Source of the DNA: Pseudomonadota bacterium
Lineage (GTDB): Bacteria; Pseudomonadota; Alphaproteobacteria; Caulobacterales; Caulobacteraceae
Assembly (NCBI GenBank): GCA_023428785.1
Contig: JAEYWU010000091.1
Location: forward strand, 1-40,008
DNA: 40,008 bases
Reading direction: 5' to 3'
The notes beneath the pieces are model-generated. The model was not told the origin of the DNA, searched no databases, and was given only the letters and a program-made list of their open reading frames with translations. The first letter of the stretch is position 1, and every line of letters begins with the position of its first letter. The position numbers and the translations under genes are program-made. Of the stretch, positions 25,455 through 32,710 are shown one piece after another.

Positions 25455-27068
25455 CTAACATGCCGCAGTTACAGCTGCGAGCAGAGCCGTTCCGCCGTGT
25501 CGAGCGGCCCTCGCCCGGGCCTCGGCGCGAGCCGTATCGCGGTAGTGCGCCAGGTGCCGCTCGACCTCCAGCAGGCCGGTCGGCAGGTCGTGGACATTCT
25601 CCACGATCGCGCCGACGGCTGATCGCGGTGCATCGATGGGAACCGGGCGGAACTCGGGCGTGACCGTTCTGACAGATGTCGGGGACACGAGCTCGATTTG
25701 TTCGAATCTTTCGTCGGGCTCGACCGCGACCAGCACTGGGCCCGGCCCTCTTCGGGTCACGCTGCGCTCGCCAATCCGCAGGGTCCAGTATTCCGCCGTG
25801 TCCAGGTCAACTCGGGCCAGGCGGCCGTGGCCACGTGCCGGCAAGCCGCGCAGATGGGCCTGTTCCGCGTGCTGAAGTTCTGACGCCATCCACGTCCCTG
25901 CCGTCACCAGCGGGCAGACGCCGTTTACAAGCGCCTCAACGAACACGCCCGACGAACGGCGTGCATAGGCCTCGCGCGAATAGGGCAGCAGCGCCACGTC
26001 CGCATTGGCCAGCAAGGTGTCGTATTCGCTGGCCGTCAGATGCCCGGACCAAAGGCTCAACTCCGGTCCGGCTCGAGCAGTGAGGGCCAGACGCGCCTGC
26101 GATATGTCGTGATCCGGAGCGTCGGTCGAGACGCTTCCGTCCTGGATGCTGTAGCGGCGCGCTGGTCCCGGAGGACACGCATCCAGCAGGGCGGGGATAT
26201 TGTTGAAGCCTCGCTCGCGCCGAGCTCCGCCGACGTAGAGAATGCGTACCGCCGGATCGTCTGTCCCATGGCTCATCTGGGTGCGAACGGCCGGCGGCGG
26301 CGCCGGCTGGACAGGCTTGTCGGTGAGCGTCGCATACTGGTCGGCGAGCAACGCCGTGTCGGCAAGCAGGCGCACTTCAGGCGTACCAGCTTGCATCAGT
26401 CGTCCAAGGCGGCGAATGCGACGCTCGAGCACAGCGGCGGGAGTGCGGCCTTCTACGACCAGGTCGCGCCGCATGATCAGGGCGACATCGGGCGAAGCAG
26501 TTCGTCCGTACAGGAAGCGGTTGAACCCATCGAGTTCGACCACGAAGGCGTTCGGCGCAACAATCAGATCATCAGGCCCAAAGCCGCCCAAGGCCGCCTC
26601 CGCTCTACGCAGGTCACGGGCGAGCCTCTTGGCTGCGCGGCTCTGGCGCAAACCAGAGATCGTCCAGCCCGGCAGCATCGCAAGCGCGACGGCGGCAAAC
26701 GGCGCCAGGACGCTTCTCCGCATCATGGGCGACCATTCCCGTGCACGGGGGAACAGGCCGTCTCGCCAGCTAACGGCCAGTTCGAGGGCGTCGGCCGTCA
26801 ACCCTCCCTCTCCACCGGCTACGGCTTTGAACGAGGGCCAGAACCTTTGCTCAAGCAGGTTGTGGACGGGGTGGCCGCCCAGTTCCGTCACCTCCCCGCG
26901 GGGGGTGACCAGCGCGGTCGCAAGGCCCGCGTCGCGCGCTGCGTCGAGCAAGACCGTCGCATAAGTTCGGTAGTGACCGGACGAGGCCTCGAAGGCGGGG
27001 TCCACGATGACGAGCCGGCTATACCTGAGGGACGCCTGCGTTGCCGATCGTCTAATTTCATGCTCCAA
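25455..27068 (-). CDS. GT-B glycosyltransferase related to module 1 of the next gene
   Basis: A protein of about 537 residues. LVIVDPAFEASSGHYRTYA opens it, a hydrophobic stretch around residues 150-175 (SVLAPFAAVALAMLPGW) may be membrane-associated, VRILYVGGARRERGF begins the donor-binding half, and YARRSSGVFVEALVNG with GTWMASEL closely parallels the ARTSGVFLEAVAAG and TWMSDQL stretches of the downstream gene. The C-terminus adds about 100 arginine- and valine-rich residues of no known fold. The start is uncertain. No ATG fits. A TTG at 27068 with GGAAG nine bases upstream is used; the frame stays open to 27212, overlapping the divergent kinase. It heads the operon that leads to gmd and rmd. 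A single glycosyl transfer to the growing chain is the likely role. Confidence 0.75.
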   Translation of the reverse strand: MEHEIRRSATQASLRYSRLVIVDPAFEASSGHYRTYATVLLDAARDAGLATALVTPRGEVTELGGHPVHNLLEQRFWPSFKAVAGGEGGLTADALELAVSWRDGLFPRAREWSPMMRRSVLAPFAAVALAMLPGWTISGLRQSRAAKRLARDLRRAEAALGGFGPDDLIVAPNAFVVELDGFNRFLYGRTASPDVALIMRRDLVVEGRTPAAVLERRIRRLGRLMQAGTPEVRLLADTALLADQYATLTDKPVQPAPPPAVRTQMSHGTDDPAVRILYVGGARRERGFNNIPALLDACPPGPARRYSIQDGSVSTDAPDHDISQARLALTARAGPELSLWSGHLTASEYDTLLANADVALLPYSREAYARRSSGVFVEALVNGVCPLVTAGTWMASELQHAEQAHLRGLPARGHGRLARVDLDTAEYWTLRIGERSVTRRGPGPVLVAVEPDERFEQIELVSPTSVRTVTPEFRPVPIDAPRSAVGAIVENVHDLPTGLLEVERHLAHYRDTARAEARARAARHGGTALLAAVTAAC

Positions 27069-27095
27069 GATGGCCGCTTCCGGGAAATTTATTCG

Positions 27096-28100
27096 ATGTT
27101 GATCACGTCTAGGACCCCATTGCGGGTCAGCTTGTTTGGGGGTGGCACCGACTATCCCGCATATTTCGAGAGCCGTCCCGGCGCCGTCATCGGAATGGCG
27201 ATCGACAAGCATATCTACATTTCAGCGCTCGAGATCAATGCTTGGCAGGGGTACAATCTGAGGCTGTCTTATTCGAAGATCGAACACGCCGTATCGGCGT
27301 CTGAGATCGAGCATCCTGTCGTCCGCGCGATCCTCCTGGACCAGCAGATCGACAAGCGCCTCGATCTGAACGTCATCGCCGATCTGCCCGCCGCGTCGGG
27401 TCTGGGCTCCTCGTCCGCCTTCACGGTGGGCGTGCTCAATCTGATGGCTGCGATCCACGGACGTTCGATCGCCAAGATGGATCTGGCCAAAGGCGCGATG
27501 CGCGTCGAGCAGGAACTCCTAGCGGAAAACGTAGGCGTTCAGGATCAGCTTCACACCGCGTTCGGCGGGCTCAATCGCTTCGATTTCTGCGGCAAGCGAT
27601 TTTCGGTCAGCCCGGTGTCTCTGCATTCGTCCGTCGCGGAAGCGCTCAACAAGTCGTTGGTTCTGATCCACACCGGGCGCTTGCGCCGCGCGACGAATGT
27701 CGCCGCCGCGAAGATCGAGAACATCAAGAACGACAAGAGCACACGCGACCTTCAGTCGCTGTACGACATGGTGGGCGCCTGCCAGACGATGCTCGAGGAG
27801 GCGACCGGACCCTCCGTCATTCAACAGCTGGGCGAGATGCTGCATGAAGGCTGGGAAGTGAAACGCCGACTGTCTGCCTCTGTGACCGATCCCGAAATCG
27901 ACGACCTCTATTCCCGCGCGCGCGCGGCCGGCGGGATCGGCGGCAAGCTTTGCGGCGCCGGCGGCGGCGGATTCATCCTGATGGTGGTTCCGCCCGAACG
28001 GCGCGAAGCGCTTTCGCGCCAACTCGCACCCAATGCGGTCATTCCGATCGGGATGGACGTGCAGGGTTCTTCCATTCTCGGCGGCCTTTCCGTCCGCTGA
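27096..28100 (+). CDS. hddA: GHMP kinase, D-glycero-D-manno-heptose 7-phosphate kinase-like
   Basis: HddA adds a phosphate to carbon 1 of D-glycero-D-manno-heptose 7-phosphate with alpha configuration, the step that commits heptose to the GDP branch. The 334 residues show the three GHMP motifs: RTPLRVSLFGGGTDYPAYF near the start, the glycine/serine-rich ATP loop DLPAASGLGSSSAFTVG, and GGKLCGAGGGGFILM near the C-terminus. ENVGVQDQLHTAFGG is typical of HddA-type members. The ATG at 27096 begins the conserved first motif; the open frame continues upstream without supporting features. The HddC-GmhB fusion at 29081-30301 supplies the following steps, which supports the specific call over other sugar-1-kinases. 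Confidence 0.85.
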   Translation: MLITSRTPLRVSLFGGGTDYPAYFESRPGAVIGMAIDKHIYISALEINAWQGYNLRLSYSKIEHAVSASEIEHPVVRAILLDQQIDKRLDLNVIADLPAASGLGSSSAFTVGVLNLMAAIHGRSIAKMDLAKGAMRVEQELLAENVGVQDQLHTAFGGLNRFDFCGKRFSVSPVSLHSSVAEALNKSLVLIHTGRLRRATNVAAAKIENIKNDKSTRDLQSLYDMVGACQTMLEEATGPSVIQQLGEMLHEGWEVKRRLSASVTDPEIDDLYSRARAAGGIGGKLCGAGGGGFILMVVPPERREALSRQLAPNAVIPIGMDVQGSSILGGLSVR

Positions 28101-28151
28101 TCGCCCACAACCTCCCAACCTCTCACGCTTCCAATCCAAGGCCTCCCAATC

Positions 28152-29084
28152 ATGAAGATCCTCGTCACCGGCGGCGCCGGCTACATCGGCTCGATCCTCG
28201 TCCCGCAACTGCTCGAACTCGGTCACGAGGTCACGGTGCTGGATATCTTCAAAGGGGGCGGCACCGAGCTGTCCGCCGCCTGCCGCTACGAAGGCTTCCG
28301 ACCCATCAAGGGCGATTGCCGTGACGAACGCATCCTGGACGACCTGGTGCCTCAACATGACGTCCTGATCCCGCTGGCGGCGCTGGTCGGCGCGCCGCTT
28401 TGCAAGGAGGACCAGATCGGCGCCACCACGCTCAACCGCGACGCCGTCCGCGCCCTGGTAAAGCGTTCCTCGTCCAGTCAGAAGGTCGTCTATCCGACCA
28501 CGAACTCGGGATACGGCGTCGGCGAGGCTGGCAAGTTCTGTACGGAAGAAACGCCGCTCAACCCGATTTCTCTGTACGGCGTTACGAAGGTTGAAGCTGA
28601 GCAGGCCGTTCTCGAGAACGGCAACGGCGTCTCCCTGCGCCTCGCCACTGTCTTCGGCATGGGGCCCCGCATGCGCATCGACCTGCTCGTGAACGATTTC
28701 ACCTATCGCGCCGTGACGGATCGCGCGGTGCTGATCTTCGAAGGTCACTTCAAGCGCAACTACATCCACGTGCGCGACGTGGCCAAGGCGTTCATCCACG
28801 CCATCGACAACCATGACCGGATGAAGGGAGAGGCCTTCAATCTCGGCCTGTCGTCGGCCAATCTGTCCAAGCTGGAGCTGTGCGAGCGTATCCAGCGCCA
28901 GGTGCCGAACTTCGTCTATGTCGAGGCGCCGATCGGCGAAGACCCGGACAAGCGCGACTACATCGTCTCCAACGAGAAGCTCGAGAACAGCGGCTGGTCT
29001 CCGGACTGGACGCTGGACGCCGGCATCACCGAGCTGATCAAGGGCTACACGATGCTGCGCAACAGCCGCTTCGCGAACGTCTAG
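28152..29084 (+). CDS. NAD-dependent nucleotide-sugar epimerase (extended SDR)
   Basis: A 310-residue extended SDR with VTGGAGYIGSILVPQLL, a TTNSGYGVGE substrate loop, the YGVTKVEAE active-site pair, RLATVFGMGPRMRIDLL and RNYIHVRDVAKAFIHAID. These are strong signs of an NDP-sugar 4- or 3/5-epimerase or dehydratase. It follows hddA by 51 bases and is likely cotranscribed with it, so the heptose nucleotide is the first candidate substrate. Enzymes modifying GDP-manno-heptose are known beside hddA in capsule loci such as those of Campylobacter and Burkholderia. The stop overlaps that of the convergent HddC-GmhB gene in a CTAG. Reaction not decided. Confidence 0.82.
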   Translation: MKILVTGGAGYIGSILVPQLLELGHEVTVLDIFKGGGTELSAACRYEGFRPIKGDCRDERILDDLVPQHDVLIPLAALVGAPLCKEDQIGATTLNRDAVRALVKRSSSSQKVVYPTTNSGYGVGEAGKFCTEETPLNPISLYGVTKVEAEQAVLENGNGVSLRLATVFGMGPRMRIDLLVNDFTYRAVTDRAVLIFEGHFKRNYIHVRDVAKAFIHAIDNHDRMKGEAFNLGLSSANLSKLELCERIQRQVPNFVYVEAPIGEDPDKRDYIVSNEKLENSGWSPDWTLDAGITELIKGYTMLRNSRFANV

Positions 29085-30301
29085 GCCGGTTCAGGCGCGG
29101 TCCGGGCTTCGGCCAGGACCGCGCGGACCAGCGTTCCAAGGTCGCCGCCCTCATACAGACGGCCCTCGATGCCCGCACGCGCGCCGGCGTCGAGGTCGAT
29201 GTCACGATCCCCGATAATCACCGAGCGTTCGCGTTTGATCGGCAGTTCGGCGAGCGCGCGCAGCACCATGCCCGGGTTCGGCTTTCGGTCCGGATGGTCC
29301 GTGTGCCGATAGGCATCGACCACCGCTTCGGGGTGGTGGGGGCAGTGATAGAAGGCGTCGATATGGGCGCCGTGGCGCGCCAATTCCTGCTGCATCGTCC
29401 GGTGAAAGCGGTCTATCGCCGCCTCGTCGTAATAGCCGCGGGCGACACCGGCCTGATTGGTGACCACCACCGCCAGCCAACCCGCGTCGTTGACGGACCG
29501 GACAGCGTCGATCGCACCAGGCGTCCAGGCCAGGTCTTCCGGCTTGTGAGTGTAGCCCGCGTCATGGTTCAGCGTGCCGTCGCGGTCGAAGAAGACGGCC
29601 GGTCTTCGGGTCGCGTCGGGCATCTCGCGGCGGCCCTGGGCCAGGCTGTCAGGGATGCCGATATCCAGGAAATAGCCGTCGAACTCGCGACCGTACAACT
29701 GACCCTGACCGGCCAGCACTGGGAACACGTCTGTCTCCAGCGAACACGGGGTCTGCTGGATATAGGACAGCACCTCTCGCTTGAGCACATAGACGCCACC
29801 TGAGATTAGCCCCTCGCCACGATCTGGATCCTTCTCGCGGAAGGCGACGATGCGGGAACCGTCCATGTCGACGCCGCCGTAGCGCCCTGAATCAGGGACG
29901 CGCCGCAATGCCAGGAGGCCTATCGCGTCCGGCTCCATGTCCTGGGCCAGGGCGAGATAGTTGAAGTCGAAAAAGGAATCGCCGTTCAGCATCATGAACC
30001 GGTCGTCGAGACGATCTGCGAGAAAACGCAGGGCGCCGCCTGTCCCTGCCGGTTCGGGTTCGCGGATCACCGTCAGTAGCGTCGAGCCAAAGGAGCGGCC
30101 GGCGTAGCGCGCCTCTACCTGTTCGCCGAGGTGCCCCGCGCTGAGCAGGATTTCTTCCAGCCCATACCGGGCGAGATTCTCCAGCACGTAGTCGAGAAAG
30201 CGCACGTCCCCGTCGATCGGCAGCAGGGGCTTGGGGGTCTCGCGGGTCAGCGCACCCAGGCGCGTGCCCTTGCCGCCGACCAGAACAACCGCCTGTCGCA
30301 T
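29081..30301 (-). CDS. Heptose-1-phosphate guanylyltransferase fused to heptose-1,7-bisphosphate phosphatase
   Basis: A two-enzyme fusion of 406 residues. Residues 1-230 are a nucleotidyltransferase of the HddC type: LVGGKGTRLGALTRETPKPLLPI, EPAGTGGAL, MLNGDSFFDFN, ISGGVYVL and FLDIGIPDSLAQ. Residues 235-400 are a GmhB-type HAD phosphatase: FFDRDGTLNHDAGY (nucleophile Asp), VVTNQAGVARGYY, CPHHPEAVVDAY and RKPNPGMVLRAL, then IGDRDIDLDAG. Together with HddA these would complete GDP-D-glycero-alpha-D-manno-heptose. The loop that holds a zinc ion in E. coli GmhB keeps Cys-x-His, but the following Cys-x-Cys just before RKP reads HPD here, so metal binding may differ. It starts directly after the stop of the oxidoreductase gene and is translationally coupled to it. 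The isomerase GmhA was not found in the window. Confidence 0.88.
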   Translation of the reverse strand: MRQAVVLVGGKGTRLGALTRETPKPLLPIDGDVRFLDYVLENLARYGLEEILLSAGHLGEQVEARYAGRSFGSTLLTVIREPEPAGTGGALRFLADRLDDRFMMLNGDSFFDFNYLALAQDMEPDAIGLLALRRVPDSGRYGGVDMDGSRIVAFREKDPDRGEGLISGGVYVLKREVLSYIQQTPCSLETDVFPVLAGQGQLYGREFDGYFLDIGIPDSLAQGRREMPDATRRPAVFFDRDGTLNHDAGYTHKPEDLAWTPGAIDAVRSVNDAGWLAVVVTNQAGVARGYYDEAAIDRFHRTMQQELARHGAHIDAFYHCPHHPEAVVDAYRHTDHPDRKPNPGMVLRALAELPIKRERSVIIGDRDIDLDAGARAGIEGRLYEGGDLGTLVRAVLAEARTAPEPA

Positions 30302-31438
30302 CTAGGTCTCCCGCCCCATAAGCCTGTCCGCTACGCGTGTGGCGATGGCCAAAGCGCTGGTCAAGCCGGGCGATTCGATCCCGAGCAGATTGACCAGACC
30401 GTGTGTCCCGTGCCGCGCCTCGTCGTCGATGAGAAAGTCGGCAGGCGGCTCTCCCGGTCCGCTAAGCTTGGGTCGGCACCCGGAATAGGCGGGGGAGAGG
30501 GCGCCGTCGGGCAAACCGGGCCAGTAACGCCGGATCGCCGCATAGAACCCGTCGGCACGCCGGATATCGACGTGGTAATTGACCTTCGACGGATCGGTCT
30601 CGTCCAGCCATTCCACATCCGGTCCAAACCGCATGGCGCCTCCTAGATCGAGCGTCAGGTGAACGCCCAGACCGCCATCCACAGGGGCGGGATAGATCAG
30701 CCGGCGAAACGGCGCGCGCCCCGCGCAACTGAAATATGAGCCCTTGGCCAGGCGGGGCTGGATGGCAGGCCCCTCATAGCCGCTCATCCGGGCGACCATC
30801 TGAGGCGCGAACAGGCCGGCGGCATTGACGAGCCGGGGAGTCTTGAGCCGCGTCGGCGCCGCGCCCCCCGTCACAACCTCGATCTCGGGGCCGTCCAGAT
30901 TGATCGAGACAACCGGCGTTTCCAGCGCCAGAGCTCCCCCGCCGTCCTCGGTCTCGCCCAGCAGGGCCAGCATGAAGGCGTGGCTATCGACGACGCCCGT
31001 CGATCCGGATTCCAGCGCGGAGGTGCATCGCAGGGCCGGCTCCAGGGCCATAGCCTCGGCGCAGGTCATCAACCGCATGTCTTCGACGCCATTGGTTTCG
31101 GCCCGGTCGAGCAGGGCGACGAGGCTTGCATCTTCGTCCTGCGTTGTGGCCACGATCAGCTTGCCGCAACGCCAGACCGGGACCCGGCGACTCTCTGCAT
31201 AGGCATAGAGCCTGCGCCGACCCTCGACGCACAGCGTGTGTTTCAGACTGCCGGTCGGGTAGTAGATCCCGGCGTGGATCACCTCGCTGTTGCGCGATGA
31301 GGTATGCGATCCGATCAGCGCCTCGCGTTCGATCACCAGCGGCGCCAGTCCACGCCGAGAAAGCTCGGCGGCGCATGCGAGTCCCACGACCCCCGCCCCG
31401 ATTATGACGGCATCCGCTTGAAAGATGTCTTCGGTCAT
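30302..31438 (-). CDS. FAD-dependent oxidoreductase, L-2-hydroxyglutarate oxidase-like
   Basis: A 378-residue D-amino-acid-oxidase-fold flavoprotein. The FAD loop is AVIIGAGVVGLACAAEL, and the stretch SSRNSEVIHAGIYYPTGSLK is characteristic of LhgO-type 2-hydroxyglutarate dehydrogenases. LVNAAGLFAPQM and the late GLVNLLGIESPGLTSAL also match. The ATG at 31438 overlaps the glycosyltransferase stop in an ATGA, and the next gene starts immediately after its own stop, so it belongs to the operon. The usual role is oxidation of a 2-hydroxy acid with electrons passed to the respiratory chain. Its place between glycan genes is unusual. It may act on a sugar acid or 2-hydroxyacyl substituent, or its presence may be accidental. 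Confidence 0.85.
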   Translation of the reverse strand: MTEDIFQADAVIIGAGVVGLACAAELSRRGLAPLVIEREALIGSHTSSRNSEVIHAGIYYPTGSLKHTLCVEGRRRLYAYAESRRVPVWRCGKLIVATTQDEDASLVALLDRAETNGVEDMRLMTCAEAMALEPALRCTSALESGSTGVVDSHAFMLALLGETEDGGGALALETPVVSINLDGPEIEVVTGGAAPTRLKTPRLVNAAGLFAPQMVARMSGYEGPAIQPRLAKGSYFSCAGRAPFRRLIYPAPVDGGLGVHLTLDLGGAMRFGPDVEWLDETDPSKVNYHVDIRRADGFYAAIRRYWPGLPDGALSPAYSGCRPKLSGPGEPPADFLIDDEARHGTHGLVNLLGIESPGLTSALAIATRVADRLMGRET

Positions 31439-32691
31439 GCGGCTCTCTTGACCAGCGCGGACCATGGCTGCTGATCCAGCGCCTCGCGCGTCCATGGTGC
31501 GTTCAGGGCGGCGATGCGTTTGACGCCGGCCCGGCCCAGCCTTGAGCGCAGGGCGGGCTGATCTGCGATAGCGAGAATGGCCTGCGCGGCCTGGCCCAGA
31601 TCGGGATCAGCCCAGACGCCGCTGGCGTAATGGCCGGCGTCCGCGTCGACGGGAATGTTGCGCGCGGGGACCAGCATGGCCGAATCCGCGTCCATGAAAT
31701 CGAGATTGCCGGACCAGCCGGTCGCGATAACGGGCCGGGCCAGCGCCATCGCCTCCGCCATCACAAGTCCGAATCCCTCGGCGCGATGCAGCGACAGGAC
31801 CGCGTCGCAGCTGGCGATCAGGGACAGGGTCCCGGCGTCGTCCAGTTCGGAATCGATCAGCGTGATGTCGGGCCGTCCGCCGATCGCTGCGTGCAGCCGT
31901 GCCGCCGCCTGTGGGTCGGTGTCCAGTCGCACGGTCTTGACGACCAGACGTCGGCCCACGGCCGGTTCGGGGAAGGCGCGCGTCCAAGCCTCAAGCACGC
32001 CCCAGGGATTCTTGCGTGCGAACGTCGACCGTCCGTCGAACATCATCAGGAACAGGACGTCATCACCCGGCAGTCCCCACCTGCCGCGGTCGGCGGCCCG
32101 AGGGTGGGGCACACGCACGGGGTAGGGCATCAGCCTGATTCGATCCGTCAGATCGTCCCGCCCTGCAGCCCTGAATCCGGCGGTCACAGCGTCCGCCACA
32201 AAGCGGCTCGGGACCCAGATTTCGTTCAGGTGTTCGGCTGCGCGCGCCCAGGCCTGGGGCGCCATGGACGTCTCCCACGCCCAGGACCCGATGCGGTACC
32301 GCTTCGCCCAACCGGCGGTCCTGACGCTGGCCCACAGGGCCTCGGCTTCGGGCGGGTTCGCCTGCAGGATCCAGACGCCGTCGTCGCCGGGGAGCGTTCC
32401 AGCGCCGGTCAACATGTCGCGGACACGAACCCGGGCTGAGTGGCGGACGGGCGAATGGCCTGCACGCTCGAGCGCGTCCACGATAAGGCGGGCGGCGCGG
32501 CCGATACCGAGGACCTCGTCCATGAAGCCGCTGACGACCAGCGAGCCGGCCGAGAGCGCTTCAGCGTCGGCGGCGGGCGTCCAACCGCCGCGCGCTCGCA
32601 CGCGCACGGCCGAATGCAGGACGCTGTTGAAGAGACGACGGCTTTCCGGGGAAAGCCGTCGCTCAAGCCATGAACTGGACGCCGATTTCAA
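31435..32691 (-). CDS. Family 4 glycosyltransferase
   Basis: A 418-residue GT-B enzyme. The N-terminal half has SGFMDEVLGIGRAARLIVDAL, where GIGRA lines the acceptor side, and WAWETS with IWVPSRFVADAV. The donor half has FLMMFDGRSTFARKNPWGVLEAW and the GT4 signature HRAEGFGLVMAEAMALARPVIATGWSG, an intact Glu-x7-Glu. The start is the least sure part. A TTG at 32691 is the first possible start after the protease stop 20 bases upstream, and no ATG lies near. It is followed without gap by the oxidoreductase and heptose genes. Given those neighbours a heptosyl- or mannosyl-transfer is plausible, but no donor can be assigned from sequence. Confidence 0.85.
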   Translation of the reverse strand: MKSASSSWLERRLSPESRRLFNSVLHSAVRVRARGGWTPAADAEALSAGSLVVSGFMDEVLGIGRAARLIVDALERAGHSPVRHSARVRVRDMLTGAGTLPGDDGVWILQANPPEAEALWASVRTAGWAKRYRIGSWAWETSMAPQAWARAAEHLNEIWVPSRFVADAVTAGFRAAGRDDLTDRIRLMPYPVRVPHPRAADRGRWGLPGDDVLFLMMFDGRSTFARKNPWGVLEAWTRAFPEPAVGRRLVVKTVRLDTDPQAAARLHAAIGGRPDITLIDSELDDAGTLSLIASCDAVLSLHRAEGFGLVMAEAMALARPVIATGWSGNLDFMDADSAMLVPARNIPVDADAGHYASGVWADPDLGQAAQAILAIADQPALRSRLGRAGVKRIAALNAPWTREALDQQPWSALVKRAA

Positions 32692-32710
32692 GGGCGTGTG
32701 CAGTCGCTCA

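Noticed and set aside
26040..27095. N-terminal extension of the heptose kinase frame by about 350 codons
   Set aside because: The GHMP fold begins exactly at the ATG at 27096; the upstream part is antisense to the glycosyltransferase gene and has no recognisable sequence.
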